Origin: Burkholderiales bacterium
GTDB lineage: Bacteria; Pseudomonadota; Gammaproteobacteria; Burkholderiales; Burkholderiaceae_C
Direction of reading: 5' to 3'
DNA length: 13,622 nt
Assembly: GCA_947448105.1 (NCBI GenBank)
Contig: CANFNE010000034.1
Coordinates: forward strand, 1-13,622
Shown: positions 1 to 7,140 of the stretch, in pieces
Layout of the letters: the number at the start of each line of letters is the position of its first letter
How positions within the stretch are numbered: the stretch's first letter is position 1
Program-made: the position numbers and the translations under genes
Notes under the pieces: model-generated
Databases searched by the model: none
What the model saw: only the letters and a program-made list of their open reading frames with translations
Told to the model about the DNA's origin: nothing

Positions 1-567
1 GCCATCACCACGCCCACCGAAGACTCGGTGCGCCGCGCCATGGCGATCCAGCTCATCATCAACCGCGAATGGGGTCTGGCCAAAAACGAGAACCCCGGCC
101 AGGGCGCTTTCATCATCGAAGAGCTCACCGAGCTGCTGGAAGAAGCGGTGCTGGCGGAGTTTGAAAAAATTGCCGAACGCGGTGGCGTGCTCGGGGCCAT
201 GGAAACCGGCTACCAGCGCGGCAAGATCCAAGATGAATCCATGCACTACGAGATGCTCAAGCACACCGGCGAGCTGCCCATCATCGGCGTCAACACCTTC
301 CGCAACCCGCATGGCGACCAGGTGATGGACAAGCTGGAGTTGGCGCGCAGCACCGACGCCGAAAAAGCCAGCCAGCTCGAGCGCCTGCACGCCTTCCACG
401 CCCGCCATGCCGATCAGTCCCCCGCCATGCTGGCCCGCCTGCAGCAGGCGGTGATTGCCAACGAGAACGTGTTTGAAGTGCTGATGGACGCGGTGCGCGT
501 CTGCTCGCTGGGGCAGATTACAAATGCGCTGTTTGAGGTGGGGGGGCAGTACCGCAGGAATATGTAG
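1..567 (+). CDS. icmF: Fused isobutyryl-CoA mutase IcmF, C-terminal fragment
   Basis: The reading frame is open from base 1, so the N-terminal part lies outside the window; 188 residues and the TAG stop are visible. The family catalyses adenosylcobalamin-dependent carbon-skeleton rearrangement between isobutyryl-CoA and n-butyryl-CoA (some members use other branched acyl-CoAs) in the cytoplasm. The visible part is the end of the mutase large-subunit domain, with recognisable stretches such as INREWGLAKNENP, RGGVLGAMETGYQRGKIQ and GVNTFRNPHGD. The protein ends at GGQYRRNM with no cobalamin-binding DxHxxG domain after it. That fits IcmF, where the B12 domain and a GTPase domain come first, and argues against methylmalonyl-CoA mutase MutB, where B12 binding is C-terminal. 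A separate IcmA large subunit cannot be fully excluded without the N-terminus. The methyltransferase gene follows after 14 bp and is probably co-transcribed. Confidence 0.88.
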   Translation, partial: AITTPTEDSVRRAMAIQLIINREWGLAKNENPGQGAFIIEELTELLEEAVLAEFEKIAERGGVLGAMETGYQRGKIQDESMHYEMLKHTGELPIIGVNTFRNPHGDQVMDKLELARSTDAEKASQLERLHAFHARHADQSPAMLARLQQAVIANENVFEVLMDAVRVCSLGQITNALFEVGGQYRRNM

Positions 568-581
568 GGCGCAGTTACTTT

Positions 582-1235
582 ATGTCCCACGCCCCCAACC
601 CCCTGCTGGACCTCAACGCCCAAGCGCTGCTCGCCCGGGCCTATGCGCTGCGCAGCGACGAGGAGTCGCGCGCCTTGTACCGCGACTGGGCTACGACGTA
701 TGACCAGACCATGGTGGACGGCCTGCAATACCGTTCGCCCACGGTGGTGGTGGATTTGTTGCGCCCGCACCTGGCCAATGCCCAGGCGAGGGTGCTGGAC
801 ATTGGTTGCGGCACCGGTCTGGCCGGACGCGCCTTGGCCGCGCACGGGTTTACGGAAATCGAAGGCCTGGACTTATCGCCAGAGATGGCGCAGGTGGCCG
901 CCGACAGCGGCGCCTACCGCACTTTTGTCATGGCTGACCTGAACGCCAAGCTGCCCGTGCCAGACGCCACTTTTGATGCCGCCATGTGCTGCGGCACCTT
1001 CACCACCGGCCATGTGTCGGCGGCGTGCCTGGATGAGGTCTTGCGCATCCTGCGCCCCGGCGCGCCCTTTGCATTTACCGTCAAGCGCAGCGAGTGGGAC
1101 ACGCTGGGCTTTGGCGCCAAGATCGCCGCACTGGCTGACAGTGGCGCCCTGCGCGTAGGCAGCATCGCGCCGGACCGTCTGTACGCCAATTCGCCGGAGC
1201 CGGACGGAATGATGTGCGTGGTCTGGCGGAATTAA
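582..1235 (+). CDS. Class I SAM-dependent methyltransferase, METTL27/WBSCR27-like
   Basis: This is a complete 217-residue protein of the Rossmann-fold methyltransferase superfamily. Motif I, VLDIGCGTG, is at residues 71-79. The acidic residue expected to bind the SAM ribose is in LDLSPEM (96-102). The post-motif region MADLNAKLPVPDATFDAAMCCG (118-138) matches motifs II/III, and LRILRPGAPFAFTVK (154-168) resembles the usual late strand. The N-terminal YDQTMVDGLQYRSP (40-53) recalls the small METTL27/WBSCR27 group, whose substrates are mostly unknown, so no substrate is assigned. The ATG at 582 is the first good start; no strong Shine-Dalgarno precedes it, only 14 bp separate it from the icmF stop, and translation may depend on the upstream gene. 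The gene ends 18 bp from the convergent molybdoenzyme gene. Confidence 0.85.
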   Translation: MSHAPNPLLDLNAQALLARAYALRSDEESRALYRDWATTYDQTMVDGLQYRSPTVVVDLLRPHLANAQARVLDIGCGTGLAGRALAAHGFTEIEGLDLSPEMAQVAADSGAYRTFVMADLNAKLPVPDATFDAAMCCGTFTTGHVSAACLDEVLRILRPGAPFAFTVKRSEWDTLGFGAKIAALADSGALRVGSIAPDRLYANSPEPDGMMCVVWRN

Positions 1236-1253
1236 GCCAAACGCCTGCAAGCC

Positions 1254-3485
1254 TCACGCTGGCGTAGTTTCCACCGCCCGCATCCGCACCTCCACCCCGC
1301 TCAACACCGCGTTCCCCGACAGCGGGTCGCGCAGGTTCTCGTCCAGCAGGGCGTTGAGGTTGACGCCTGGCCGCTGCGCGGCAACGGAGAGTTGCGCTCC
1401 GGGCAGGTCGTGGCCCCAGCCGTGGGGCAGGCTGACGACGCCGGGCATCATCTCGGCGCTGATGTGCACTTGCGCTTGCAGGCTGCCCTGGGCGTTTTCC
1501 AGGGTGGCCATGGCGCCCTCACTCAGGCCCAGGCGCTCGGCGTCGGCCGGGTGAACCAGCGCGGTGCAGCGGAACGGGCCCTTGGCCAGCGTGGGCAGGT
1601 TGTGCATCCAGCTGTTGTTGGTACGCACGTCGCGCCGGCCAATCACCACCATGTCGGGCGCGGGGCGTTGCAGGTCGGCCAGGGCGCGCGGCAGGTCGGC
1701 CAAGAGCGAGGGCGGCGCGAGTTCGACCTTGCCGCTGGGCGTGCGCAGCATTTCAGGCAGGCGCGGCTGCAGTTCGCCCAGGTCAATGCCGCCGCTGGCG
1801 TTGGCCGCCATGACTTTGTGCAGGTTCAGGCCTTCGGGCTTTTGGCCAAACGCGTCGCCGTGGGGCCCGGCGCGCAGCGCCAGGTCGAGCGCGCGCTGCG
1901 GGCCGCGCAGGCCTTGGGTGGCGGCAACCACTGCGTCGGCGTGGGGGCCAAAGCTGCGTTGGGCGTCCTCGGCAAACTGGCTGTCGTCCAGCGCGCCAAT
2001 GTCCACCTTGGCGCCCAGGCCCTGGGCGATTGCGGCGATGCGCAGCAGGTTTTCCCATTCTTCTGGCTGATGCTCGGCGCGCGCAAACACCGGCGGGCTG
2101 TAGCGCGCGTGGTTGCGCCAGGACATTTGCGGAAACGCGACGTCGTAGTGCATGTCTTCAAGAGGCGAGGGGCCGGGCAAGATCACGTCGGCGTGGCGCG
2201 TGGTCTCGTTGAGGTAAATGTCCAGGCTGACCATGAAGTCCAGCGTGTCCAGCGCCCGGGCCAGGCGCGGCCCGTTGGGCACCGAGAGCACCGGGTTGGT
2301 GGCCACGGTAATGAGCGCGCGCATTTGGCCGGGGCCGGGCGTTTCAATCTCTTCGGCGATGCAGTTGATGGGGAATTCGCCCATCATCTCGGGCGCGCCG
2401 CTCACGCGCGCATGGCGCCGTCCGGTGGCAACGCCCTTGCCACGGCCGGCTGAGCCGCTGCTGTTGGCCGAAAACGCCGCAGCGTTGGCAAACATGGCGC
2501 CGCCAGGGGCGTCCAGGTGGCCGGTCAGCACATTGAGCACATCGACCAGCCAGCTCGCCAGCGTGCCGTATTCCTGCGTGCAGGTGCCAATGCGGGCATA
2601 GACGGCGGCGCGCGGTGTGTTCGCCAACTGGCGGGCCAGGGCGCGAATGGTGTCGGCGTCTATGGCGCAGCGCACGGCCACCGCTTCGGGCGCAAAAGGC
2701 GCCACGGCGGCGCGCACTTCGTCCACGCCTGTTACCCATTCCTGCACGGCGCCCAGGCGCACCAGGTTCTCGGCAAACAAGGTGTGCACCATGGCGGCAA
2801 GCAAAAACACGTCCGCGCCGGGGCGGATGAAGTGGTGCGCGTCGGCCACGGCTGCGGTCTCGGTGCGGCGCGGGTCAATCACGATGAGTTGGCCGCCGCG
2901 CGCCTGCATGGCTTTGGCTTTGCCCCGGAAGTCGGGCACGGTCCACATGCTGCCGTTGCTGGCCAGCGGGTTGGCGCCGATGACGATGAGTAAATCGCTG
3001 CGCGCAATGTCGGGCACGGCGACGGACAGCCAGTTGCCAAACATCAAGCCGCTGGCGAGTTGTTTGGGGATTTGGTCCACACTGGACGCAGAAAAAACGG
3101 TCTTGGTGCCCAGCCCCCGCGCCAGCTTGGGGAAGTAGGTCAGCAAGCCAATTTTGTGGGCCGAAGGGTTGCCGGTGACCAGGCCCACGGCATCGCGCCC
3201 GTGCGCGGCCATGAGTGGCGGCAGGCGGCGCTCAATCTCTGCAAAGGCCTCGTCCCAAGTCACGGCCACGTGCACGCCGTTGCGCTTGACCATGGGGCTG
3301 CGCAGGCGGTCCGGGTCTTCGTGCAGGTCTTTGAGGGCCACCGCCTTGGGGCAGATGTAGCCGGCGCTAAACACATCGGCCTCGTGGCCGCGCACGCTGA
3401 TGACCTTGTGGTCTTCGACCTTGATCTCCAGGCCGCAGCAGGCCTCGCACAAGGGGCAAATTCGGTGGTGGGTGGTGGTGGTCAT
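1254..3485 (-). CDS. Molybdopterin (bis-MGD) oxidoreductase, single subunit, [4Fe-4S]-containing
   Basis: A complete 743-residue DMSO-reductase/formate-dehydrogenase superfamily protein. The N-terminal iron-sulphur motif is Cys10-x2-Cys13-x3-Cys17-x27-Cys45, followed by Lys47 two residues after the last Cys, as in formate dehydrogenases. The molybdopterin-binding body spans about residues 60-600 (for example LLIVIGANPLASNGSMW and VIDPRRTETA). A C-terminal dinucleotide-binding domain begins near 612 (GRRDVRTNNSWMHN, later PGVVSLPHGWGH and LSGNAVLSGV). There is no twin-arginine or Sec signal, so it should be cytoplasmic. By pattern matching, the position that is Cys or Sec in formate dehydrogenases (VCHxP) reads VDQIP, giving Asp137 as a possible Mo ligand. 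No electron-transfer subunit or cofactor-insertion gene is adjacent, and the substrate is unknown. The ATG at 3485 has no clear ribosome-binding site. It lies 72 bp after alkB. Confidence 0.88.
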   Translation of the reverse strand: MTTTTHHRICPLCEACCGLEIKVEDHKVISVRGHEADVFSAGYICPKAVALKDLHEDPDRLRSPMVKRNGVHVAVTWDEAFAEIERRLPPLMAAHGRDAVGLVTGNPSAHKIGLLTYFPKLARGLGTKTVFSASSVDQIPKQLASGLMFGNWLSVAVPDIARSDLLIVIGANPLASNGSMWTVPDFRGKAKAMQARGGQLIVIDPRRTETAAVADAHHFIRPGADVFLLAAMVHTLFAENLVRLGAVQEWVTGVDEVRAAVAPFAPEAVAVRCAIDADTIRALARQLANTPRAAVYARIGTCTQEYGTLASWLVDVLNVLTGHLDAPGGAMFANAAAFSANSSGSAGRGKGVATGRRHARVSGAPEMMGEFPINCIAEEIETPGPGQMRALITVATNPVLSVPNGPRLARALDTLDFMVSLDIYLNETTRHADVILPGPSPLEDMHYDVAFPQMSWRNHARYSPPVFARAEHQPEEWENLLRIAAIAQGLGAKVDIGALDDSQFAEDAQRSFGPHADAVVAATQGLRGPQRALDLALRAGPHGDAFGQKPEGLNLHKVMAANASGGIDLGELQPRLPEMLRTPSGKVELAPPSLLADLPRALADLQRPAPDMVVIGRRDVRTNNSWMHNLPTLAKGPFRCTALVHPADAERLGLSEGAMATLENAQGSLQAQVHISAEMMPGVVSLPHGWGHDLPGAQLSVAAQRPGVNLNALLDENLRDPLSGNAVLSGVEVRMRAVETTPA

Positions 3486-3518
3486 CGTTGGCTAAAAGTA
3501 AGAAAGTAGGGGCGCAAC

Positions 3519-3530
3519 GCTGCGCGCAGC
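3519..3530. repeat. 12-bp perfect palindrome between alkB and the molybdoenzyme gene
   Basis: GCTGCGCGCAGC is a perfect palindrome, directly overlapped by a second one, GCAGCTGC (3526-3533). In RNA it could fold only as a short 4-bp stem with a CGCG loop, so it is a weak hairpin. No U-tract follows in the direction of transcription. It could be a protein-binding site, a minor RNA structure or chance in GC-rich DNA. Confidence 0.4.
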
Positions 3531-3538
3531 TGCAAAGC

Positions 3539-3554
3539 TTGGTTGGTTGGTTGG
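3539..3554. repeat. Tandem tetranucleotide repeat (TTGG)4, just after the alkB stop
   Basis: Four exact TTGG units run into TTTT, ending beside the alkB stop codon (3558-3560); on the transcribed strand this reads as CCAA units after the stop. Short tandem repeats of this kind can change copy number by slippage. This one lies outside both reading frames, so slippage would change spacing only. The plus strand has four GG pairs with TT loops, the pattern of a two-layer G-quadruplex. Confidence 0.85.
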
Positions 3555-3557
3555 TTT

Positions 3558-4736
3558 TCAGGCTGCGGCTTGCAGGCCGTGGCGGGCGATCAGCGCGTCG
3601 CGCTGGCGCGGGTCGATGTTGAGGCGATTGAGGTCATGGCCCACGGCGCGTAGGAGGCGCTCGTCCATCACATAGCGCCACAGCGGCGGCACATAGGCGA
3701 CTAAGAACATGCCAAAGTAGCCGCTGGGCAGCGTGGGCAGGCCGTCAAAGTGGCGCAGCGACTGGTAGCGCCGCAACGGGTGGGCGTGGTGGTCCGAGTG
3801 GCGCTGCAGGTGAAACAAAATCCAGTTCGAGAAGATGTGGTTGCTGTTCCAGGAATGGTGGGGCTGGCAGGCCTCGTATTTGCCCGGCGCGCGCAACTGG
3901 CGCAGCAATCCGTAGTGCTCAATGTAGTTCGCCGATGTCAACTGAAAATTCGCCCAGAACGAGGCCGCCAGCAAAAACGGCAACACCGTCCAGCCCAGCC
4001 ACAGCACCAAGCCGCTCCACAAAGCCAGCGTCAGTAGGGCGGGTTGCACGATGTGGTTGTGCCAGGACAGCAGCGGCAGGCCGGCCTGCTTTAGGCGCGT
4101 GCGCTCCAAGTCCCAGGCCCGAAACCACGCGCCGGGCATTTCGCGCAGCACAAAACGGTAAATCGACTCGCCCATGCGCGAAGACGCCGGGTCCAGCGGA
4201 GTGGACGCGTCGCGGTGGTGGCCCCGGTTGTGTTCTACAAAAAAATGGCCATAGCCCGAGGGCGCCAGCACGATCTTGGCCAGGGCGCGCTCCAGCGCGG
4301 TGTTTTTGTGGCCCAACTCATGGCCCAAGTTGATGCAAAAGCCGCCCACCGAGCCGCTGGTCAGCACCAGCGCCAGCAGGCCGTGCAAGGGCAATTCCAT
4401 GCGCACCGCAAACCAGGCGCCAAAGATGAAGGACAGCCACAGCACGGGTGCGAGCAAATAGGTGATCCAGCGGTAATAGGGGTCCGCGTCAAGCGCCGCC
4501 ACGGCGGACTCGGGCGGGTTGCTGCGGTCTTCGCCCAGCAGGTAGTCGAGCAGCGGCACGGTGGCATAGAAGAAAACCACCGGAAGCCACAGCGTCCAGG
4601 CTTCGCCCGTAAACCACATCAGCCCAGGGCCGATCAGCACGGTGGCCGGAATCAGCAAAGACAGCAGCCAGGCGTAGCGTTTGCGGTCGCGGTAGGGGCC
4701 TGGCTGGGCGGCGAAAGTGGGCAGGGGCGTGGGCAT
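3558..4736 (-). CDS. alkB: Alkane 1-monooxygenase (integral-membrane di-iron hydroxylase)
   Basis: A 392-residue protein of the usual AlkB length. It hydroxylates the terminal carbon of alkanes at the inner membrane, using electrons from rubredoxin and rubredoxin reductase. All the histidine signatures of the family are visible: HELGHK (139-144), EHNRGHHRD (168-176), the alkane-hydroxylase motif NYIEHYG (270-276) and LQRHSDHHAHP (310-320), with HHSWNSNHIFSN between the last two. Hydrophobic segments lie near residues 22-42, 48-66, 90-112, 117-136 and 230-262. I chose the ATG at 4736; an in-frame TTG two codons upstream (4742) is possible, and neither has a strong ribosome-binding site. No rubredoxin, rubredoxin reductase or AlkS-type regulator is in the window, so electron partners must be encoded elsewhere. 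The gene sits between a hydrolase (87 bp upstream) and a molybdoenzyme (72 bp downstream). Residue patterns place it close to classical AlkB rather than to fatty-acid desaturases. Confidence 0.95.
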   Translation of the reverse strand: MPTPLPTFAAQPGPYRDRKRYAWLLSLLIPATVLIGPGLMWFTGEAWTLWLPVVFFYATVPLLDYLLGEDRSNPPESAVAALDADPYYRWITYLLAPVLWLSFIFGAWFAVRMELPLHGLLALVLTSGSVGGFCINLGHELGHKNTALERALAKIVLAPSGYGHFFVEHNRGHHRDASTPLDPASSRMGESIYRFVLREMPGAWFRAWDLERTRLKQAGLPLLSWHNHIVQPALLTLALWSGLVLWLGWTVLPFLLAASFWANFQLTSANYIEHYGLLRQLRAPGKYEACQPHHSWNSNHIFSNWILFHLQRHSDHHAHPLRRYQSLRHFDGLPTLPSGYFGMFLVAYVPPLWRYVMDERLLRAVGHDLNRLNIDPRQRDALIARHGLQAAA

Positions 4737-4750
4737 GCGCAATTTTCGGG

Positions 4751-4770
4751 TGCGCAGGCGCGCGCGCGCA
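4751..4770. repeat. Alternating CG tract with inverted ends in the alkB leader
   Basis: A pure GC alternation of 12 bases (4758-4769) lies inside a 20-bp segment bounded by the inverted repeat TGCGC / GCGCA, about 14 bp upstream of the alkB ATG. It could form a hairpin in the alkB leader or Z-like DNA. I see no clear promoter elements in the rest of the 87-bp gap (4737-4823). GC-rich composition makes chance a serious alternative. Confidence 0.4.
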
Positions 4771-4823
4771 TCGGGTTTACCCCTGCACAGTCGCTGCCGT
4801 TACACCCGGGGCGGCGCGTTGGC

Positions 4824-5687
4824 TCACACGCCGAGCTGGGCGGCCAGCCACTGGCACAGTTCGCCCTCGGGTTGCTCAAAACCGGCCAGCACGGTGAAGT
4901 GGTTGGCGCCCTCAATGGCGCGCAGCTCGGCGCTGTTGCCCAGCGCCTGCCAGGCGGTGTGCATGGTGTGGGCCTGGCGCGCAAATTCGGGGGTCTCGGC
5001 ACCGCCCCAGGTAAACCAGGTGGGCGTGGTGCAAGGACGGACCAAAAACGCCGGTGAGTTGCGCCGGATAACGCCCTCGTCCAACTGGATCATGGGCTGC
5101 AGATAGCTGAAGCGCAGGGGCGCGATGTCATACAGGCCGCTGATGCATAAGCCCGCCTTGATCGGGTCAGGCGCCAGACCGTAGTCGCGCGCCCATGCGG
5201 TTTGCAGGCACATGGCGGTGAGGTGGCCACCTGCCGAATGACCGCCGACCGCCACGCGCTGCGGGTCGCCGCCGTACTGGGCGATATGGCGCACCGTCCA
5301 GGCCACGGCGGCGCGCACTTGGCGGGTGATCTCGTCCATGCTGACGAAGGGACACAGCGCATAGTTCACCACCACGGTAGTGATGCCCCGGCGCTGCAGG
5401 CCCAGGGCCACGCCGCTGAATTCTTTGCTGGACAGCGCGCGCCAGTAGCCGCCGTGGATGAACACGAACACGGGTGCGTTCGGTGTGTCGGCAGGAAAGA
5501 TGTCCAGCGTCTCTTGCAGCGTGGGGCCGTAAGGCACGTCGAGCGTGTGTTTGAGCGTGGTGCGGGCCAAAACGCTTTGCGCCACATAGTGCTTGCCCGG
5601 CGCTGCGGGGTCGCTCAAGCCCAGGGAGGGGTTGTACTGCGCGTCAATCTGCGCCTGGGTGGTGAATTCGCGGTAAAGGGTGTGCAT
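4824..5687 (-). CDS. Alpha/beta hydrolase, kynurenine-formamidase-like (HGGYW family)
   Basis: A 287-residue cytoplasmic serine hydrolase with no signal peptide. The oxyanion-hole motif HGGYW is at residues 78-82, the nucleophile elbow GHSAGGH at 149-155 (Ser151), and the likely catalytic His263 is in GANHFTV. The acid position appears to be Glu231 in GGAETPEF rather than the commoner Asp. HGGYW together with NYALCP and GGDPQRVAVGGHSAGGHL resembles arylformamidase and feruloyl-esterase-like carboxylester hydrolases, but the substrate cannot be told from sequence; no kynurenine-pathway gene is nearby. The frame stays open far upstream through the channel gene, but homology-like sequence starts at MHTLYREFTTQAQIDAQYN, so the ATG at 5687 is the start. 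A weak AGG lies 7 bp before it. It sits 85 bp after the channel gene and 87 bp before alkB. Confidence 0.85.
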   Translation of the reverse strand: MHTLYREFTTQAQIDAQYNPSLGLSDPAAPGKHYVAQSVLARTTLKHTLDVPYGPTLQETLDIFPADTPNAPVFVFIHGGYWRALSSKEFSGVALGLQRRGITTVVVNYALCPFVSMDEITRQVRAAVAWTVRHIAQYGGDPQRVAVGGHSAGGHLTAMCLQTAWARDYGLAPDPIKAGLCISGLYDIAPLRFSYLQPMIQLDEGVIRRNSPAFLVRPCTTPTWFTWGGAETPEFARQAHTMHTAWQALGNSAELRAIEGANHFTVLAGFEQPEGELCQWLAAQLGV

Positions 5688-5703
5688 GCTGCGCCTGTGT
5701 GTT

Positions 5704-5767
5704 GGGGCCGGGCTGGTGAAAGTGGCCGCCCATGGTAACGGCCCCGCTTCCCCAAGCCGTCGGCCCC
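5704..5767. repeat. Repeated GGGGCCG / CGGCCCC elements in the hydrolase leader
   Basis: The 85-bp gap before the hydrolase gene contains GGGGCCG at 5704-5710 and two copies of its reverse complement, CGGCCCC, at 5739-5745 and 5761-5767. In the minus-strand transcript either of the two upstream copies could pair with the third, giving two mutually exclusive 7-bp stems between the channel stop and the hydrolase start. No U-tract follows. A role as a terminator, attenuator or mRNA-processing site is possible but unproven; the same heptamer occurs elsewhere in this GC-rich window. Confidence 0.35.
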
Positions 5768-5772
5768 AGCGC

Positions 5773-7125
5773 TCAGGGCGACAAAGCGGTGTCAATGACT
5801 TGCAAGTCGCTTTCTGACAATTCGCCCGCAGCCCAGGCCAAACGCACTTGCGCCAGCAGCACGTCGATGCGCGCCTGCGACGCGTCGAGTTGCGCCGCAA
5901 AAAAGCGCTGCTGCGCGTCCAGCACATCGGGCTGGCTGCGGCTGCCGACGTCGCGCCCCAGCACCGTGGCGTCCAAGGCGCTCTGGCTTGATTCCTGGGC
6001 GCGCTGCAAGGCTTGTACCCGCGCCAGGCCTGTGTGCAGTGCCAGGTAGGCGTCGTGGATTTGCAGTTGCACATCGCTTTGTGCAGCGGCCAGTTCCTGT
6101 TCGGCCTGGCTGATTTTGGCGCTGGCCTCGCGTTCGCGTGAATTCAGGGCGCCGCCGGTGTACAGCGGAATGCTCAACTGCAAGCCCATGGTGGCGGTGC
6201 GCTCGCGGTCGGCGGCCACCAGTGGTGACAGATCACCGCCTTTGCCTTTCATGGTGTAGGCGCCCACCAGGTCCAGCGTGGGGCGCGAGGCCAGGCGGTA
6301 CTTTCCGACCTCTTGGCGGGCGACGTCCAGTTCAATGCGCTTGGATTGCACATAGGCATTTCGCTCCAGGCCTTTGCGCTGCCAGTCCTCCAGCAGCTCG
6401 GGCTTGGGTGCGGGCAGGCGGCGGACGCGGGCCAGGTCCGCCAGTCCTTGGGCGGACGCGCCGGTCAGCGATTGGAACTGCGCCTGGCGCAAGGCCAGCG
6501 CCGACTGCGCCCCGATGCGCTTGGCCACCGTGCCGTCGTGGCGTGCCTGGGCTTCTTGGACGTCGGTGATGCGGCCGCTGCCCACCTCAAAGCGCGCTTG
6601 CGCCCGTTCGCGCTGTTCGGCCAGCGTGGCCTCTTCGGCCTCGGTGACACGCAGGCTGTCCTGCGCGGACACGACGGCCAAGTAGCTCTCAGCCACCTTG
6701 CGGGTGAGGTCTTGCACCGCCGCCGTCCAGCGAATTTCCGCTCCTGCGGTCTGGCTGACCAACTGCTGCTTGCTGGCGCTCGATGTTGCGTTGTAGAGCG
6801 GCTGCAATATCTTGACCGCTGCTTCACCCACATGGCCCGACGAATCGGGTGACACCAGGGACGAAACCGGGTCGGGCAAATTGGAATAGGCGTGGCTGCT
6901 GATGCCGGTCAGGCTGGCGCCCAGCGAAACCTGCGGTTTGAGCAAAGCTTCGCCCTGCACGGCTTTTTCGCGCCCAGCCAGCAGGGCTTGTTCGGCTGCC
7001 AGCGTGCTGGGGTCGCTGCGCAGCGCCTGCTCAAAGGCCTGGGTCAGGCGCAGGGTTTGGCCTTGTGCGCCGGCTGCGATCAGCAGGGCCATGGCCAGGA
7101 CGGAATTTTTGAAAAGCGGGTTCAT
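5773..7125 (-). CDS. TolC-family outer-membrane efflux channel
   Basis: A 450-residue outer-membrane factor, the usual length for the family. A Sec signal peptide (MNPLFKNSVLAMALLIAAGAQG, about residues 1-22) is followed by the two-fold repeated outer-membrane-efflux-protein architecture: long Ala/Gln/Glu-rich helices (for example VAESYLAVVSAQDSLRVTEAEEATLAEQRERAQARFEVG and the related IHDAYLALHTGLARVQALQRAQESSQSAL) separated by short beta segments such as SLGASL and MGLQLSIPLYTGG. It should form the trimeric exit duct for the adjacent RND pump. The ATG at 7125 is chosen because it precedes the signal peptide, has AGGAGT 6 bp upstream, and overlaps the pump stop as ATGA. An upstream extension to 7179 lies inside the pump gene and is not credible. 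Confidence 0.92.
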   Translation of the reverse strand: MNPLFKNSVLAMALLIAAGAQGQTLRLTQAFEQALRSDPSTLAAEQALLAGREKAVQGEALLKPQVSLGASLTGISSHAYSNLPDPVSSLVSPDSSGHVGEAAVKILQPLYNATSSASKQQLVSQTAGAEIRWTAAVQDLTRKVAESYLAVVSAQDSLRVTEAEEATLAEQRERAQARFEVGSGRITDVQEAQARHDGTVAKRIGAQSALALRQAQFQSLTGASAQGLADLARVRRLPAPKPELLEDWQRKGLERNAYVQSKRIELDVARQEVGKYRLASRPTLDLVGAYTMKGKGGDLSPLVAADRERTATMGLQLSIPLYTGGALNSREREASAKISQAEQELAAAQSDVQLQIHDAYLALHTGLARVQALQRAQESSQSALDATVLGRDVGSRSQPDVLDAQQRFFAAQLDASQARIDVLLAQVRLAWAAGELSESDLQVIDTALSP

Positions 7126-7140
7126 GCTGCAACTCCTGGG
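7122..7140 (-). promoter_or_regulatory. ATGA stop/start overlap and AGGAGT ribosome-binding site of the channel gene
   Basis: The pump stop TGA (7124-7122) overlaps the channel start ATG (7125-7123). AGGAGT at 7137-7132 lies within the last codons of the pump gene, 6 bp before the start. This fixes the start and indicates translational coupling of channel to pump. Confidence 0.8.

Noticed and set aside
1241..1265. Possible bidirectional terminator (ACGCC/GGCGT, 15-nt loop) between the convergent genes
   Set aside because: Only 5 bp of stem with a long loop, and just a short TTT on one side; too weak to call.
1392..2453. A 353-codon plus-strand frame opposite the molybdoenzyme gene
   Set aside because: A shadow of the minus-strand coding frame; low-complexity His/Gly/Arg composition and no motif.
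5688..6074. In-frame N-terminal extension of the hydrolase through the channel gene
   Set aside because: The added residues are Cys/Arg/Trp-rich readings of the channel gene in another frame; hydrolase-like sequence begins at the ATG at 5687.
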